DNA of 64,000 nucleotides from Tetracentron sinense (GCA_015143295.1 CM026557.1:24151760-24215759); one strand, 5' to 3'; positions 1 to 11,649 are shown, numbered from the stretch's first letter. Program-made: numbers and translations. Notes: generated by a model not told the origin, from the letters alone.

Positions 1-539
1 TTTTTTGTTGATTTAATAACATAGATAGTGCTCATTCTTTGTTTTTGGATTTAAATCATTATATATTTAAATTAAATTGTTTAATTTATTGCTTCGAGAC
101 CATGAGGTACCAACTAATAGTAATATATATTTATTACATTATATTCATGATCTTCCTCCATTCTCTTCTCTTTCTTCTTATGGATTGTACTCCCCTCAAG
201 TACTAATTTTGAGTGGTTTCTCAAAGTTTCTTATTTTACAAGAGTTATAAGATTTAGGGTTGCTGATTTTTTTTGGAGTATTGAAGCCAAAGGAGTTTAT
301 GGTGAACAATGAGCAGGATGTGTAAGTGGTGAAATCTCACCACTCATCTCACATCTCATATGAAGGGTGGTGTGCATTACTCACACCAAATCACAACCCA
401 AAGAAGGGTCATGATTACCACACACGTGCAAAGGCACGTGTGAGACCAAACCGCCTTCAAGGGCCAATCAGAGCACCACGTGGTCCATGGTAGTAAGGAC
501 GTGGCCTTGCAGCCCCCAATTCACATTGAGTCTGAGGGG
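1..539. other. AT-rich intergenic DNA, nothing recognised
   Basis: No open frame of useful length and no recognisable protein fragment was seen. Around 305-430 there are short imperfect repeats built on ATCTCACCAC-like and TCACACC-like words. This stretch leads directly into the minisatellite that follows. Confidence 0.5.
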
Positions 540-1375
540 TCATTAATTGACCTCACTGTGGCAGCAAGGAGAACCCTTGCTGCCCTAAATTAAAATAAAA
601 ATAAATGGGGTCTTTAATGGACCCCACCCTGGAAGAAAGAAGTATCATTGCTGCCCTAAATAAAAATAAAAATAAAAATTAATTAGGTCTTTAATAAACT
701 CTACCATGGCAGCAAGGAGCACATTGTTGTCCCAAATTAAAATTAAATCAAATGGATCTTTAATAAACCTCACCATGACAGCAAAGAGCATCTTTGCTGC
801 CCCCAAATTAAAATTAAATCAAATGAGTCTTCAATAGATGCCACTGTGATAGTAAGGAGCACCATTGCTGCTCCAAATTGAAATTAAATCAAAATGGGTC
901 ACCAATTGATCACATTGTGGCAGCAAGGAGTACCATTGCTGCCCCAAATTCAAATTAAATCAAGTAGGGTCTTTAGCAGACTCCACCATGATAGCAAGGA
1001 GCACCCTTGCTACCCCAAATAGAAATTTAATCAAAGGGGTCCTCAATTGAACACATTGTGGCAGTAAGGAACACCCTTGTTACTCCAAATTCAAATTAAA
1101 TTAATAGGGTCTTTAATAGACCCCAACATGGCAACAAGGAGCACCCTTGCTGCTTCAAATTGAAATCAAGTTAAAGGGGTCTTCAACAGATTCTATCTTG
1201 GCAGCAAGGAGTACCCTTGCTGCCTCAAATTCAAATTAATCAAATAGGGTCATTAATAGATTCCACCATAGCAGCAAGTAGCACTCTTGAAATCAAGTTA
1301 AATGGGTCTTCACAGTGGACCCCATTTTGATAGCAAGGAGTACCTTAATTACCCCAAATTCAAATTAAATCAAAT
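540..1375. repeat. Minisatellite, period about 70 bp, about 12 diverged copies
   Basis: A unit containing GCAGCAAGGAGCACCCTTGC, an AAATTCAAATTAAATCAAA tail and a GGGTCTTTAATAGACCCC segment recurs. The GCAGCAAGG-like word starts near 561, 631, 708, 778, 849, 919, 991, 1061, 1131, 1199, 1270 and 1330, so the spacing is close to 70 bp. The GCAGCAAGG...CCTTGCTGC and GGGTC...GACCC parts are short dyads inside each unit. Copies are diverged, so the array is old. No coding potential was seen. Confidence 0.85.
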
Positions 1376-3126
1376 GGGAATAGTGTATTTTTGTATTTCA
1401 GGTGACTTGAAACTTGGTCTCTGTGTAAGACAAGCTTATTTCACTTGTGCAACAAAAAAATAGAAGAAAGTTTTCTTCTTTATAAATGTTTTAAAACTCT
1501 ACTAGAGTGTAATCTTGTGATGTAAGAAACTCCTTAAAGTTTATGAGACTTCCATTTTCATAGTCTTTAGACCATATCTTCAACATACGAGTTGCACTCG
1601 CAATGCGAGTGGCTTGCACGTGCAAAAGGCAATGGGTTTTGAGCGCTATGAGGCACACTTTGCACGTGCGCATCGTCGCGATTGGTCGCTTCTTCTTTTG
1701 TCTGATCTAATCAGGGTCATCGATTAGATGAATCAAGATCGTGTGCTCCCAAGGAGACATGTGGCAGACAGTGCGGGTGTGACCCACACAGATCTGGGTG
1801 GGTTTGGCCGGCCCATGTGGGTTGGCGAACCTGGGTTCTCCATTCAACCCATCGATTGCGGTTGGAGCAGTTAAATTCGTTGAATCTAGATCGTGTTAAT
1901 TAGGGTGGTTATTAGGCCCAGCGAAAAGGTGTCTTACCGCTTGGGGCTCTATATAAGGAAGGGTTGAGAAGACGCAAACACACTAAATGAATTAGAAAGC
2001 CTAGAAACTCTACTGAATTGCAGACAAAGCCTAGAACTAAAGATCCAGTCTGTCCAGAGAAAGAAGACAGACCGTCCAAGGAGGAAGAAGACCTACATAC
2101 ACACTCCAACCAGAGAAGGTCAAACCATAGGTCATTTCGTTATTCAGATTGGACTAGATCCAATTGACTAGAACAGTTTGTGCTTCCTGAAATGGTTAAT
2201 CACATATTGGTGCTACTTGTAGCCCAATCATGGTGGCAAGCCTGAAAGGGTTAGCCTTTGGTAGTCTATATGATTGACCCACTTGAAAAGATTAGTCTAA
2301 CCGATTAGTCCTCAGATTGAACCAACTTGACAGATCAACATGAGATGATTAAATCAGATCTCCTAATATTTTCCAAATAGACCCCTCCAACATAGTCTAA
2401 CCGGCTGGTTTACGTACTAAACCAACTTGACTGATCAATTGAGATGGTCCAAACGGACTCAACCAATTGGATCATTCTAATCCATATACCGTTATGCTGC
2501 CAAAATTATGATTGGAAACTGTATGGTTGGCCTAGACTCTAGATTAAAACAGATTAATTATTTAATCAATTTTGTTAAGTTAAATAAAATGTATTTAACT
2601 TATGGTACTTTAATTAAATTTCAATTAAATGGTAGTTTTAACTAAGCAAAGTGTTTAATTAATTGGACTAATTTCTAAAATGATTTTTTGGATTAAAACT
2701 CATGTTTGAATGTTTTAGATTAAAATGAATTTTTCATAAATTTTCAATTAATTTATTATGGGATTTTATTAATTTAATAGATTTTAAATTAATTATTCGG
2801 GCATACTCTAAAAGAGGTTTGGTGCACCACAATCCACCGAGTAGTGCAAACTCGTAGGTGTGACTCGTGTTTGAGTCTTGTTGTGGCCGTTGAGTGCCCA
2901 CCTTTGAGTTCTAACCCCCTAACCCCTAACATAGATAACATAGATAGATAAGTAATATAGCTGCCTACCACAAAAAAAGTGAGGTGTTTATTAGTATCTT
3001 AGCAAAAAAAAAATGATAATTTATCAAATATTGCTATTGGTCTCAGTCTTGGAATTATATGCTGCAAGTGCCAGTTAATTTTTTTTTTATGTTGAGTATC
3101 ATTAATCCTAATTAGATTAACATTTA
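1376..3126. other. Intergenic DNA with one TATA-like site and a short duplication
   Basis: A TATATAAGG site at 1950-1958 is followed by transcript-like sequence and could be the promoter of an unrecognised LTR or gene. I see no matching second LTR. Two related blocks at about 2295-2360 and 2390-2455, sharing TAGTCTAACCG and ACCAACTTGAC, form a diverged direct repeat of about 98 bp period. No protein homology was recognised. Confidence 0.4.
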
Positions 3127-3423
3127 GAGGGTGTTTGACAACTCTAATCTAAACAAGTAGAGCTTATTTGAAAATTGAATGTATTTGAACTTCAGATTGT
3201 TAAGTTAAAGTTTAATTGGATGTCTAGATAAGTAGAGATTTTAGAGGTTAAAACTTCTACTTTAAAAAGTAGCTCATAGTTACTTTTTCTTTAGAGGTAA
3301 AACTTCTACTTCAAAAAAAGATGTAAACATCCAATTAAACTTCAACTTAATAATCTAAAGTCCAACTGAGCACAATTTTCAAATAAATTCTACCTATTTA
3401 GATTAGTGTTACCAAACGCCACC
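3127..3423. mobile_element. MITE (foldback, TA-flanked), 297 bp
   Basis: The left arm (GAGGGTGTTTGACAACTC...) and the reverse complement of the right arm (GGTGGCGTTTGGTAACAC...) match over about 100 bases, so almost the whole element folds back. TA lies immediately outside both ends (3125-3126 and 3424-3425), as expected for a TA target duplication. There is no coding capacity. Superfamily assignment from the ends alone is uncertain. Confidence 0.75.
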
Positions 3424-3454
3424 TAATTTTAATTCAACTAATATTTCTAAACAA

Positions 3455-3690
3455 AAGCTATGTAGGATCTGGTGTAACCTTATAAGAGCAATAGTTCTCT
3501 CCACGGGCGAGGAGGGAACTATCGCTCTCATAAAGCCACCCCTTCAACTCAACATGAACTCGGGTTAAAGTTTTTTTAACTCTGTAGTTAAAAATTTTTT
3601 TTTTCAAAAAAACTAAGGGTAGATGTGTGAACCGTAGGGGTGATTGAATCTTTACCACAATTAAATGGAGTTAAAGGGGGACATGTGGCA
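3455..3690. mobile_element. Degenerate member of a palindromic MITE family
   Basis: The block has a left word CAACTCAACATGAACTCGGG and a right word AAAGGGGGACATGTGG around an AT-rich centre. This resembles the better preserved copies near 18790-19125 and 37686-38024, which have CAACATGTGTC and GACACATGTTGG. The match is partial and the ends are not precise. Confidence 0.35.
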
Positions 3691-4569
3691 AGAAAAGGGG
3701 AGCGGAGACGCACCTCTTCATGCCACCAACCGAGGAGGTGATTATTTTTCATCTTATAAACAACGGAGGGGAGGTGCCCTAGTTTCTCAGGAGAGACTTA
3801 AAAGAGGGAAACAGGCGAAAAAGGTGCCGTGAAAACTGCAGGAGCTTTATTGCTTGTCTATTTAAATTTCATTTTTGACAAATTAACATAAAATGGGTAT
3901 ATTCCATTGCCAGTGGACAGTAATAGCCCCTATATAATTATAGGCGCTCATCTCTATCTAAATCCAAAATTGACCTAGATATCAAGTATTCTGCAGATTC
4001 ACAACAACATTTTCAGAAGAAAAATATTAGATTCGATTAATATTTTAAAAATAACACCTAAAAGGACATGTCAAAAGCATGCCTGTCCAGGTAATAAAAA
4101 TGCAAATATGCCCTTTAGGTGATGCACCCATATTTTAATTATAAAAACACACATAATTACAAGCATGCCAGCACGTTTACACTAAAAGGGAGCTCCGTAA
4201 AAACGTGTTCAAGCAAAGCTCCGTCTTATGCTTAAAACTCTTAATGGTATAATTGACACCTGATCTAACCAGTCAAGAAATCTGTGCTAAAAGCTCACTT
4301 TCCAGTGGCTTTATGGCATTACAAATTAGAGATTTGACTATGAACAGGAGCTCTAGATGAAAAGACAATCCGAGCAACCCAAAAAAAGCCTTGAGAAGTG
4401 GTAGTTTGATAATTACGAGTACATGTATTTTTTTCGTAAATACCCTTTCAAAGCCTTTTTTTTAATTGCTCTGATTATTTATTCAACCAGAGTTCTTGTT
4501 TATAATTAATCTCTACAAATTAACCCTATCTTGGCTTGCTCCTCTAGCGAAGCAAGAACCCAAACCACC
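3691..4569. other. Intergenic flank of element A, possible interrupted tail of the lipid-transfer gene
   Basis: This is single-copy-looking AT-rich DNA. The last five bases (4565-4569, CCACC) are the target duplication of element A. The same five bases follow the element at 17650-17654, so before insertion this DNA was joined to 17655 and beyond. The lipid-transfer exon at 17775-18123 reads on the minus strand towards this side, so its later exon should lie here. I could not identify one. Confidence 0.4.
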
Positions 4570-5939
4570 TGTTGATAATGGTTAATAAAAAGCGTAATTT
4601 AGGAAATTTAAATTTAAAGGTGTTGTTCATAACCCAATAAGATGATGACACGTGGCTCAATAGATATCCTGATAGATCACATATATATTAAGTGCTGAAA
4701 ATCTTCATTTGAGATTTTGTCAACAGAATTTCGTGAAAGGCGGCACATATAAGGATGAGAAGATAAGACATGATATTGTTAAATCTTTGAAGATAAGATA
4801 CATATGATAAATGATGATAATAGCCATTGCGCTTTTGATGATTGATTACGGCTCTTACGCTGTTGATTTTGATTATAGGTTCCAACGCCTTTGGATGCTG
4901 ATTTAGGCTTCAACGCCTTTGGATGCTGATTTAGGCTTCAACGCCTTTTGATGATCAATATGGTTTCAGTGTCCCTCTTTTGGTTTTCAATGCCTTGATT
5001 GATGATAATGGGCATGGTATGGATTAGTACCTCCCTGTGTACCTTTTTGACGATCTATATCAGAAAGAGGATCTGCTTCGTCAAGGGTGAATGGTATGGA
5101 TTGTTACCTCCCCGTGGGAATGAGTGTAGCTGTTTCCCCTCATTACCTATTCCAGTGAAGCATGGATTACTTCCTGCGCTGACAGTCACTGAGAAAGCAT
5201 TGGGGATGAATTTTTCCCCAGTTTCTCTTAAGGCCTGACGAGATAAGTGTCCTCGTCCAACACTTCTATTTTTCCTATTGGATATGAGATGAGTACTATA
5301 ATTATTATCATTATTTAGAGGAGTGTTGCTGTCTGAACACTTATATACTACCTCAAAAGGACAGTACATCATGAAAGCGTATGACCCACTTTCACAATGT
5401 AGCCATGAACAACTTTGGGGGAGGATGATGAGTTGTAGTTTGAAGGGCTTAGATAGAAATTGTTAAAGGATGAGTATAACGAATACCGCCTTTAACCTTT
5501 GAAGAATCTATCCGAAAACTTTGGTCATAAAAGCTTAAAAGGAGTTGTAGTGAAAGACGCATTTCTCTTGACAAAATCCAATATTGTTTTTCTCTAAAAA
5601 CAATTACAAAAAACGGTTATGACAGCTATACAAGTCGGTTATGATCCTTGTTGATCACCTATAGAACCTGAGAAATAAGTTTTTTTTGTAGAGAGAGAAA
5701 GTAAAGGATTTGTCAAGAAAAGTCATTTTTCACCATTGTTCTTCATTGTTCTTTCTTCTCTCCCTCTAAATCACCATCTTCTTTCCTTCTCTCTTTCTTG
5801 TGATCTGATACTCTATTCTCTGAGTAACAATCTTTTAAAATAATTCAATTTAGAACTGTCTGGACAACATATTTAGGCTAAATTGAAGTTGTAGTAAACC
5901 CTATTTATTAAAATCAAAAATCAAAATCACCCTTCTTCA
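4570..5939 (+). repeat. 5' LTR of element A (1370 bp), TATA box deleted
   Basis: It begins TGTTGATAAT and ends CCTTCTTCA. Inside, a 28-bp unit (TTCAACGCCTTTGGATGCTG...) is repeated two and a half times at 4880-4955. Relative to the 3' LTR, about 45 bases are missing after CACCTATA near 5672, which removes the TATAAATA box and the start of the transcript leader. The 5' copy is therefore probably transcriptionally weak. Both LTRs contain a 79-codon plus-strand open frame (4999-5238 here), which I do not regard as a gene. Confidence 0.92.
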
Positions 5940-5940
5940 T

Positions 5941-5959
5941 TTGGCGACTCCACTGGGGA
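5941..5959 (+). other. Primer-binding site of element A
   Basis: TTGGCGACTCCACTGGGGA starts one base after the LTR end. TGGCGACTCC-type primer sites are usual in the Ogre/Tat group, where a tRNA-Arg primer has been reported. I did not match the tRNA itself, so the primer identity is inferred. Confidence 0.75.
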
Positions 5960-5985
5960 CGCTCTGCAACAATTTTGAAAGAAAG

Positions 5986-7536
5986 ATGATGACTAAAAAA
6001 GGTGTTTCATCTCAGCCTCATACCATTCTAGAGGAAAATAGGGAAGAATCTCATACTTCCACGGTGGAAGTCCCTAACCTTTCTGCAGTTCTTGGGCCCT
6101 TTATTGCTCAATTTCAGGCTACCCAAGTACAACTGCAAGCCCAGATGCAGGCTATCCAAGCCCAAGTAGTAGCCCAGTTAGCAGCTTTAGGGAAACAGTT
6201 GCAAGAGTTTTTCAAGAAAGCTCGTCATGAAAATAGTATCCACGACCTGGAAGGATCACAGGAACTTACACTTTCCCCATCCCATCATGTTGAGGAAAAT
6301 GATACTCCTCATGACATTCCTCCTAAGAAAGATGCAACCCCTCCTTCACCACCCCGTAATCATCATGAACGGGAAGGAAGACATTCCTCATACATGACAG
6401 CTAAGGATTTCTCTGAAATGTTTGAAAGAGAGCAAGCAAAACGCTTTGGACTTTTAGGCGCCTTTGATGTTAAACCGCCTTCCTCAGCAAGGATCCTGCA
6501 AATGGAATATCCATCAGGATATGTCACGCCTCAGTTCACTCAATACAATGGGAGGACCGGTAATGCTTGAGAGCATGTCATGCGCTTCACTGATGCCTTG
6601 AGCAGGTATGCCAATAATGAGGAATTACACCTTTGTGAATTTGCCAAATCTCTAACTGATCGTGCCTTCACCTAGTATACTACTTTGGCTCCAAATTCCG
6701 TTCATTCTTGGGAAGAGATGGTTAGTATATTTTCCAAGAAATTTTTCTCGGTGGAGGATTGTATTACTCTCAATACTCTGTCAAAAGAGAGGTAGAGGTT
6801 TACTGAGGATCTGACAGAGTATGTTCGCTGCTTTCGGCACCTAGTCCTAGACTGTCATGAGCCAGCTACTGAAGAGCAGCTCATACAACTATGCGTGGAT
6901 GGAGCATCAAAAGAGTACAGGGCTTATTTGGAAGTAGCCACTATTTCCTCTTTTGAGAAACTCTATGATATTTCTCAAAGGCTCAACATAGTAATATCTT
7001 GGTCAGCTCCGCCAAAGTATGAAGACATATATAGTAGGAAGGACAAAAGAGAGACAACAATGGTGGTTGACAATTCCGGAAGGCGGCCATTCCAAAGAAA
7101 TTCCTCCTATCAGTCTGACAAAAGACCAAAGTTCAACCCTAAGAATGTTCCACCGCCCTTTCCTTACAGTATGGCAAAGGTACTGTGCATCATAGAAGTT
7201 TGGATTGCTAATGGCGTTTTGTACCTTCCATCACCTTTCCAAAAGCCTACAGAAGAAGATAAGCAAAGTAGCAGATATTGCCTGTATCACCAGACGGTAC
7301 GCTATTCAACAAAGGATTGCTTCTCTCTAAGGCAAATTTTTAATGATAAAATAGCTACTGGACATTTGAAAATTTCAACAGCTCCTGAAGGGTCTGTCCA
7401 TCAGAACCCGATACCAGACCACAAGGGGAAAGACATGGTTGCTATGGTTTGTCATAATCCAAACATTATAATGGATGAAAAAACTGAAGGGGAAAATGTC
7501 TCTGACATCCCTTCATCAGTTGAGACTCATTCATAG
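5986..7536 (+). pseudogene. gag: Element A gag, three nonsense codons
   Basis: Capsid/nucleocapsid polyprotein of the retrotransposon. The first in-frame ATG after the primer site is at 5986. One reading frame runs to TAG at 7534 and is interrupted by TGA at 6568, TAG at 6673 and TAG at 6793. The N-terminal region has a glutamine-rich coiled-coil stretch (VQLQAQMQAIQAQVVAQLAAL). The middle matches the retrotransposon gag core (MEYPSGYVTPQFTQYNGRTG, then EEMVSIFSKKFFSVEDC). The C-terminal part has a YCLYHQ...STKDC element that takes the place of the zinc knuckle in Tat gags. The frame is otherwise continuous, so the stops look like recent point changes. Confidence 0.85.
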
Positions 7537-7565
7537 AGTTTAAAGTTTAAACCTTTTTCGACCAA

Positions 7566-8199
7566 ATGCACTTGTTGAAGGCGGCGAGAATTACAGCAAC
7601 AGCAGCCTTAACGACGGTTGTAGAAGCTCACTCAGAACACTTTTTCCTTGCCTACTCTACCACAAGGAAACCAATGCTAGAGATACAAGATGTGAGTTTC
7701 ACCACTGATGATATGAAGGCTTCATCAACAACTCACAACAAGCCTTTATATGTTACAGCTTTAATAAACTCTATTGAAGCAAAAAGGGCATTGATAGACC
7801 CTGGTTCTTCTTTGAACCTTATCCCATTGACAATGGCTGTAGCAACGAGAATAGATCTTTCAAAGATCTCAAAGCAACCTATAGAAATATCAGGCTTTGG
7901 AGGACAATGGCAAAATTCTATTGGCTATGTTACTATCAACCTTCAAGTAGGGCCAATTAACTCAGCAATAAGAGTTCATGTCATTGAGGCCAATGTGAGC
8001 TATCACATCCTCCTCGACCGCCCTTGGATCCACAAATTCTAATTGATACCGTCAACATTTCACCAGTGTATTAAAGGAATATATAAAGGCAAAGTTATCA
8101 GGATACCTGCAACTACTATGCCATTCGGTAAGGCGGAAGCTCACATCTCAGAGGCATTGTTTTATGATGAGCTGGCTAAAGAATGAGAAACCGCTTTTG
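7566..8199 (+). pseudogene. pro: Element A aspartic protease region
   Basis: The peptide KRALIDPGSSLNLIPL (near 7785-7830) is the active-site region of a retroviral-type aspartic protease, with DPGSS where DSGSS or DTGSS is usual, and RPWIHKF closes the domain. It lies in a different frame from gag. A TAA follows at 8040, after which homologous sequence (PSTFHQCIKGIYKGK) continues in frame until TGA at about 8184. The enzyme would process Gag-Pol. This copy cannot make a continuous product. Confidence 0.8.
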
Positions 8200-8204
8200 A
8201 AATA

Positions 8205-8736
8205 GTGAGAGGAATTATGCTACCATCTTTGATCCCTTCAACGCCATCAGAAAGTTCAATGACGTCAAAGAGACCGCGGGACGAGAACGGGAAAACAGAG
8301 GTTCAAGGAGGTGGTACTACCAAAGAGCCAAGGACAGAAAATTGTAGGAGGGTAGTACAATCGGATGGAAAGGTTATATACATCTTATGACAACCAAAGG
8401 AATCTGATTCATCAGAAAGGAGTCAGACTCCCATAATAAACGAAGCGCTTCAAGTTGAAGAAACGAGTGAAATTGAAGAAGCACCAGAACAGATGCAGGA
8501 TGGTGTAAAGGCGGTACAGGAAAGCCTTGAAGAGACAAATCTTGCAGAAGGATCATCTGAGAAGCGTCTAGTACTTATTAGTTCAAAATTAACTCCAGAA
8601 GAAAAAGAAGAACTGGTAAGCTTACTTTAAGAATACAAGGATGTTTTTGCATGGAATTATGAAGAAATGTCAAGGCTGGACCCTACATTGGTCCCACACA
8701 AGTTGAACATTAAGCCAAGGCATACCCCAGTAAAGC
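8205..8736 (+). pseudogene. Element A protease-RT linker and RT N-terminus, ending at an internal deletion
   Basis: The frame shows an acidic linker, then EEKEELVSLL-stop-EYKDVFAW and YEEMSRLDPTLVPHKLNI, the conserved entry to RT in Tat elements. After KPRHTPVK the expected fingers-domain motifs, including the first strand residues and the FRDLNKACPKD-type motif, are absent, and the sequence jumps to MDLLVDAI. I infer a deletion of roughly 200 bases at about 8736, with a change of frame. Confidence 0.7.
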
Positions 8737-9330
8737 ATGGACTTATTGGTTGATGCAATAGTGAGCCATAACGCTTTCTCATTTATGGATGGTTATAGTG
8801 GGTACAACCAGATCAAGATGGCGGTAGAAGACGAAGAAAAAACTACTTTTCAGACGCCTATTGGGAATTTCTATTATACAGTGATGCCGTTCGGATTGAG
8901 TAATGTCGGGGCTACCTATCAGAGGGCTATGACAACCATTTTTCATGACATGTTCCATAATACAATAGAAGACTATGTTGATGATATTGTCGTTAAGTCT
9001 CAAAAGTGTCAGAACCATGTCAGTGATCTAAAGAGAGTTTTTCAACAATGCCGTCAATATTAGTTGAAAATGAATCCATTAAAATGTGCTTTTAAGGTGT
9101 CAAAAGGTAAATTTTTGGGTTTCATTGTAAACATGCATGGCATTGATGTTGACCCAACAAAGGCTCAGGCAATTGCATCAATGACAACTCCTAGTACAAT
9201 CAAAGAGTTAAAAAGTTTTTTCCTACATAAGAAGATTTATTCCAGGATTGACAGCTATTACAATACCACTCATGTCACTCCTACGGAAGAATTGTGGATT
9301 CAAATGGGAGGCAGTATATGAAAAAGCTTT
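8737..9330 (+). pseudogene. Element A reverse transcriptase (palm and thumb)
   Basis: The reading frame contains FSFMDGYSGYNQI (the first catalytic Asp in this motif), VMPFGLSNVGATYQRAM, and YVDDIVVKS with the catalytic Asp pair. A TAG at 9061 is followed in frame by LKMNPLKCAFKVSKGKFLGF and the start of the connection domain. From about 9210 the connection sequence degrades and is shortened. The catalytic motifs are intact, but the N-terminal third is deleted. Confidence 0.88.
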
Positions 9331-9339
9331 CAAGCAACT

Positions 9340-9963
9340 TCAGTAGATGATGAGTTCAACGACAACTATGATGGTCCCTATACTAGTTCTTTCAGGACGA
9401 GCGGCTAAATGACTTCTTTCATTATCAGAATTTGATATCACATGCCTTTGTCCCCGTGCTATCAAAGGGCAAGCAGTAGCAGACTTATTGGAAAATTTTC
9501 TAGGAAATGATGATCTGGCACTGAAGGAAGAATTACCAGAAGAATTGCCTGAGGCAATGACAGCTGAAGCAGCAGAAGAAGAGCTCATGTATTTTGATGG
9601 ATCCAAAACTATGGATTCAGCTGGGGTAGGTATCATATTAAAGGCTCCTGGAGGAGAGGTAATATCTCTTTCTTTCAAATTAGATTTCTCTTGCTCTAAC
9701 AATATAGTAGAATATGAAGCTCTTCTCATAGGTTTGTCAATTGTTAAGGAATTGAAAGCCAAGAGAATAAATGTAATGGGGGATTCTAATCTGGTGATTA
9801 GTCAGATGGAAGGGTCATTTAATGTAAAAGATGTAAGTTTGGCTTCATACAGAACAGCGGTTCAAAGAATAATGACAAACTTTGATATAATAGAGTTCAA
9901 GTACCAAGAGCGTACCGGGAACCACCATGCCGATGCACTTGTTACTTTAGCGCATCAAAACTG
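9340..9963 (+). pseudogene. Element A degenerate native RNase H end plus archaeal-type RNase H
   Basis: Before 9487, remnants of the tether-like native RNase H can be read (SEFDITCLCP, KGQAVADLL) in a shifted frame. From 9488 the frame is open and holds a full second RNase H: MYFDGSKT (Asp), EYEALLIGL (Glu), VMGDSNLVI (Asp) and NHHADAL (His/Asp). This dual arrangement, a decayed native domain followed by an archaeal-like RNase H, is established for the Tat lineage. The domain looks catalytically complete and is the best preserved enzyme part of element A. Confidence 0.85.
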
Positions 9964-10023
9964 ATTTTTAAAGGGGAACTTTCCCAAGTAATAGTTAAAA
10001 AGCGTACAAAAGCTACACCTCTG

Positions 10024-10797
10024 ATGGAGGAGTTATTTGAAAGGAAATTAAAAGAAGCAGACTGGAGAACGCAAATTTTGAAAGATATTAACCACCTTCA
10101 TGATTCAACTATAGTTCCTACTACAGCAATGAAAGTTTTGAAAAATTTCTTGCAAATAAATGAGGATTTATACTTCAAAGGACCCGAAGGCGTTTTGATG
10201 AGATGTGTTGGAGCAAAAGAAGCTAAGGAGCAGACAATGCAGATTCACACAAAGATATGTGGGCATGATCCCAATGTCAGTTTATATAGGAGACTACAAC
10301 GTTTTGGGATATATTGGCCAACAATGGAGAAGAATGCTGCTATGTTACAAAAAGAATGTTCTGACTGTCAGATATTGTCAGATAGAAAAGAATGCTACTT
10401 TACCAGTTCCTGGGAAGATTGGAAGAAGCCATATACTCTACAGATGAGACAATGCCTGCTGATCCAAAAGAAGCTTTCAAGTTCAAAAAGAAAGTTGCTA
10501 AGTTCTATTTTGACAAAGGAGAGTTATTTAGAAAAGGGTATGGTGGTATTGCTCTCAGATGTTTGTCTGGAAAAGAGGTTGAACTAGCACTACATGAAGC
10601 TTACAGTGGAGATTGCAGTGTTCATCAAGGAAAAGGAAGCTATTTCAACACATTTGGGATTGGGGTATTATTGGCCTACCATGGAAGCAGATTCACATCT
10701 ATTTGTTCAGAGTTGTCATCAGTTTCAAATCAGAGGGAATGTCATTCATGCACCTGCCCAGTCTTTACGGTATGTTTCTACACCTTGGCCCTTTCAT
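10024..10797 (+). pseudogene. Element A integrase N-terminus with two zinc-binding domains
   Basis: Two related segments lie in tandem. The first (about 10144-10390) reads NEDLYFKGPEGVLMRC... with His-His-Cys-Cys spacing in IHTKICGHD and KECSDCQI. The second (about 10462-10770, in other frames) reads GELFRKGYGGIALRC, LHEAYSGDCSVHQGKG, GYYWPTMEAD and QSCHQFQ. They share YWPTME and the C-C pair, so the HHCC module is duplicated. Similar double modules occur in one subgroup of Tat elements, from memory of the family. Frameshifts separate the parts. Confidence 0.7.
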
Positions 10798-11649
10798 ACC
10801 TGGGGGCTAGATTTAATTGGACTGATTAATCCTCCTGCTGAGAGACATTTGGATCCTTGTGGCCACTGAATACTTTACTGAGTGGGTTGAAGCTATATCA
10901 TTAAGAAATGCCACAGGTATTATGGTCGCTAAATTCATTAAAGAAAATATCATTTCCCACTTTGGAATACCAAAGGAAATTGTCATTGATAATGGAACGC
11001 CTTTTATAAATTCCAATATAAAGGAATTGTTGGAAAAATATGACATAAAGCACAAGAAATCAACCCCTTATTATCCTAAAGGGAATGGGCAAGCAGAAGC
11101 TACTAACAAAATAATTTTGAAAATCATTGGAAAAATGATAGAGGGTGCTCAAAAGAAATGGTGTGAAAAACTACCAACAACGCTCTAGGCTTACAGAACT
11201 TTAACAAGGACAACAACAGGTGTTACTCTTTTTTCCCTAGTATACGGAACAAAAGCTGTTGTACCTTTGGAGGTCAAGATTCCATCTACTAGAACTGAAG
11301 TGTTTGATGAGGAAATGGAAAGCCTTCAAGTTGCTCGATTAGCTCAGTTAGAAGTTATGGATGAAAGGCGTGAGGCTGCGACTATGAAAGCAAAAGCGTA
11401 TCAGATGAGAGCTATTAAAGCGTATGATAAAATTGTGCAGCATAGAGTTCTTAAAGAAGGTGACTTGGTCCTCAGAACAGCTATTCATGTTAGAAATGGT
11501 ACAAAAGTAGGGAAGTTCACTCTGAATTGAGAAGGACCATTCTTGATAAGACAAAGCTTTGACAGTGGTTACTGTCTATTATCTACGCCATCTGGTGAAG
11601 TATTACATGATCCTATTAATGTAAAATGGCTAAAGAAGTATTATGCTTG
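10798..11649 (+). pseudogene. Element A integrase catalytic core and C-terminus
   Basis: The DDE core is recognisable: TWGLDLIG (Asp at 10810), EIVIDNGTPF (Asp at 10988) and GNGQAEATNK (Glu at 11097). A frame change near 10860 separates the first Asp from the rest. The C-terminal part continues as AYDKIVQHRVLKEGDLVLR and a GPF-like end, and pol stops at TGA 11647-11649. The three catalytic residues are present although the frame is broken. Pol ends about 80 bases from the end of the opposite-strand gene. Confidence 0.85.

Noticed and set aside
540..1375. Regular repeats considered as a CRISPR array
   Set aside because: Units are adjacent, diverged and without unique spacers, and the DNA is plant nuclear. 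It is a minisatellite.
1950..1958. TATATAAGG as the promoter of a host gene at 1950-2160
   Set aside because: No open frame or splice pattern follows, and no partner LTR was seen, so it is only noted as TATA-like.
4999..5238. 79-codon open frame present in both LTRs of element A (also 16679-16918)
   Set aside because: LTRs are copies of each other, so shared openness is not evidence of selection, and the peptide has no recognisable feature.
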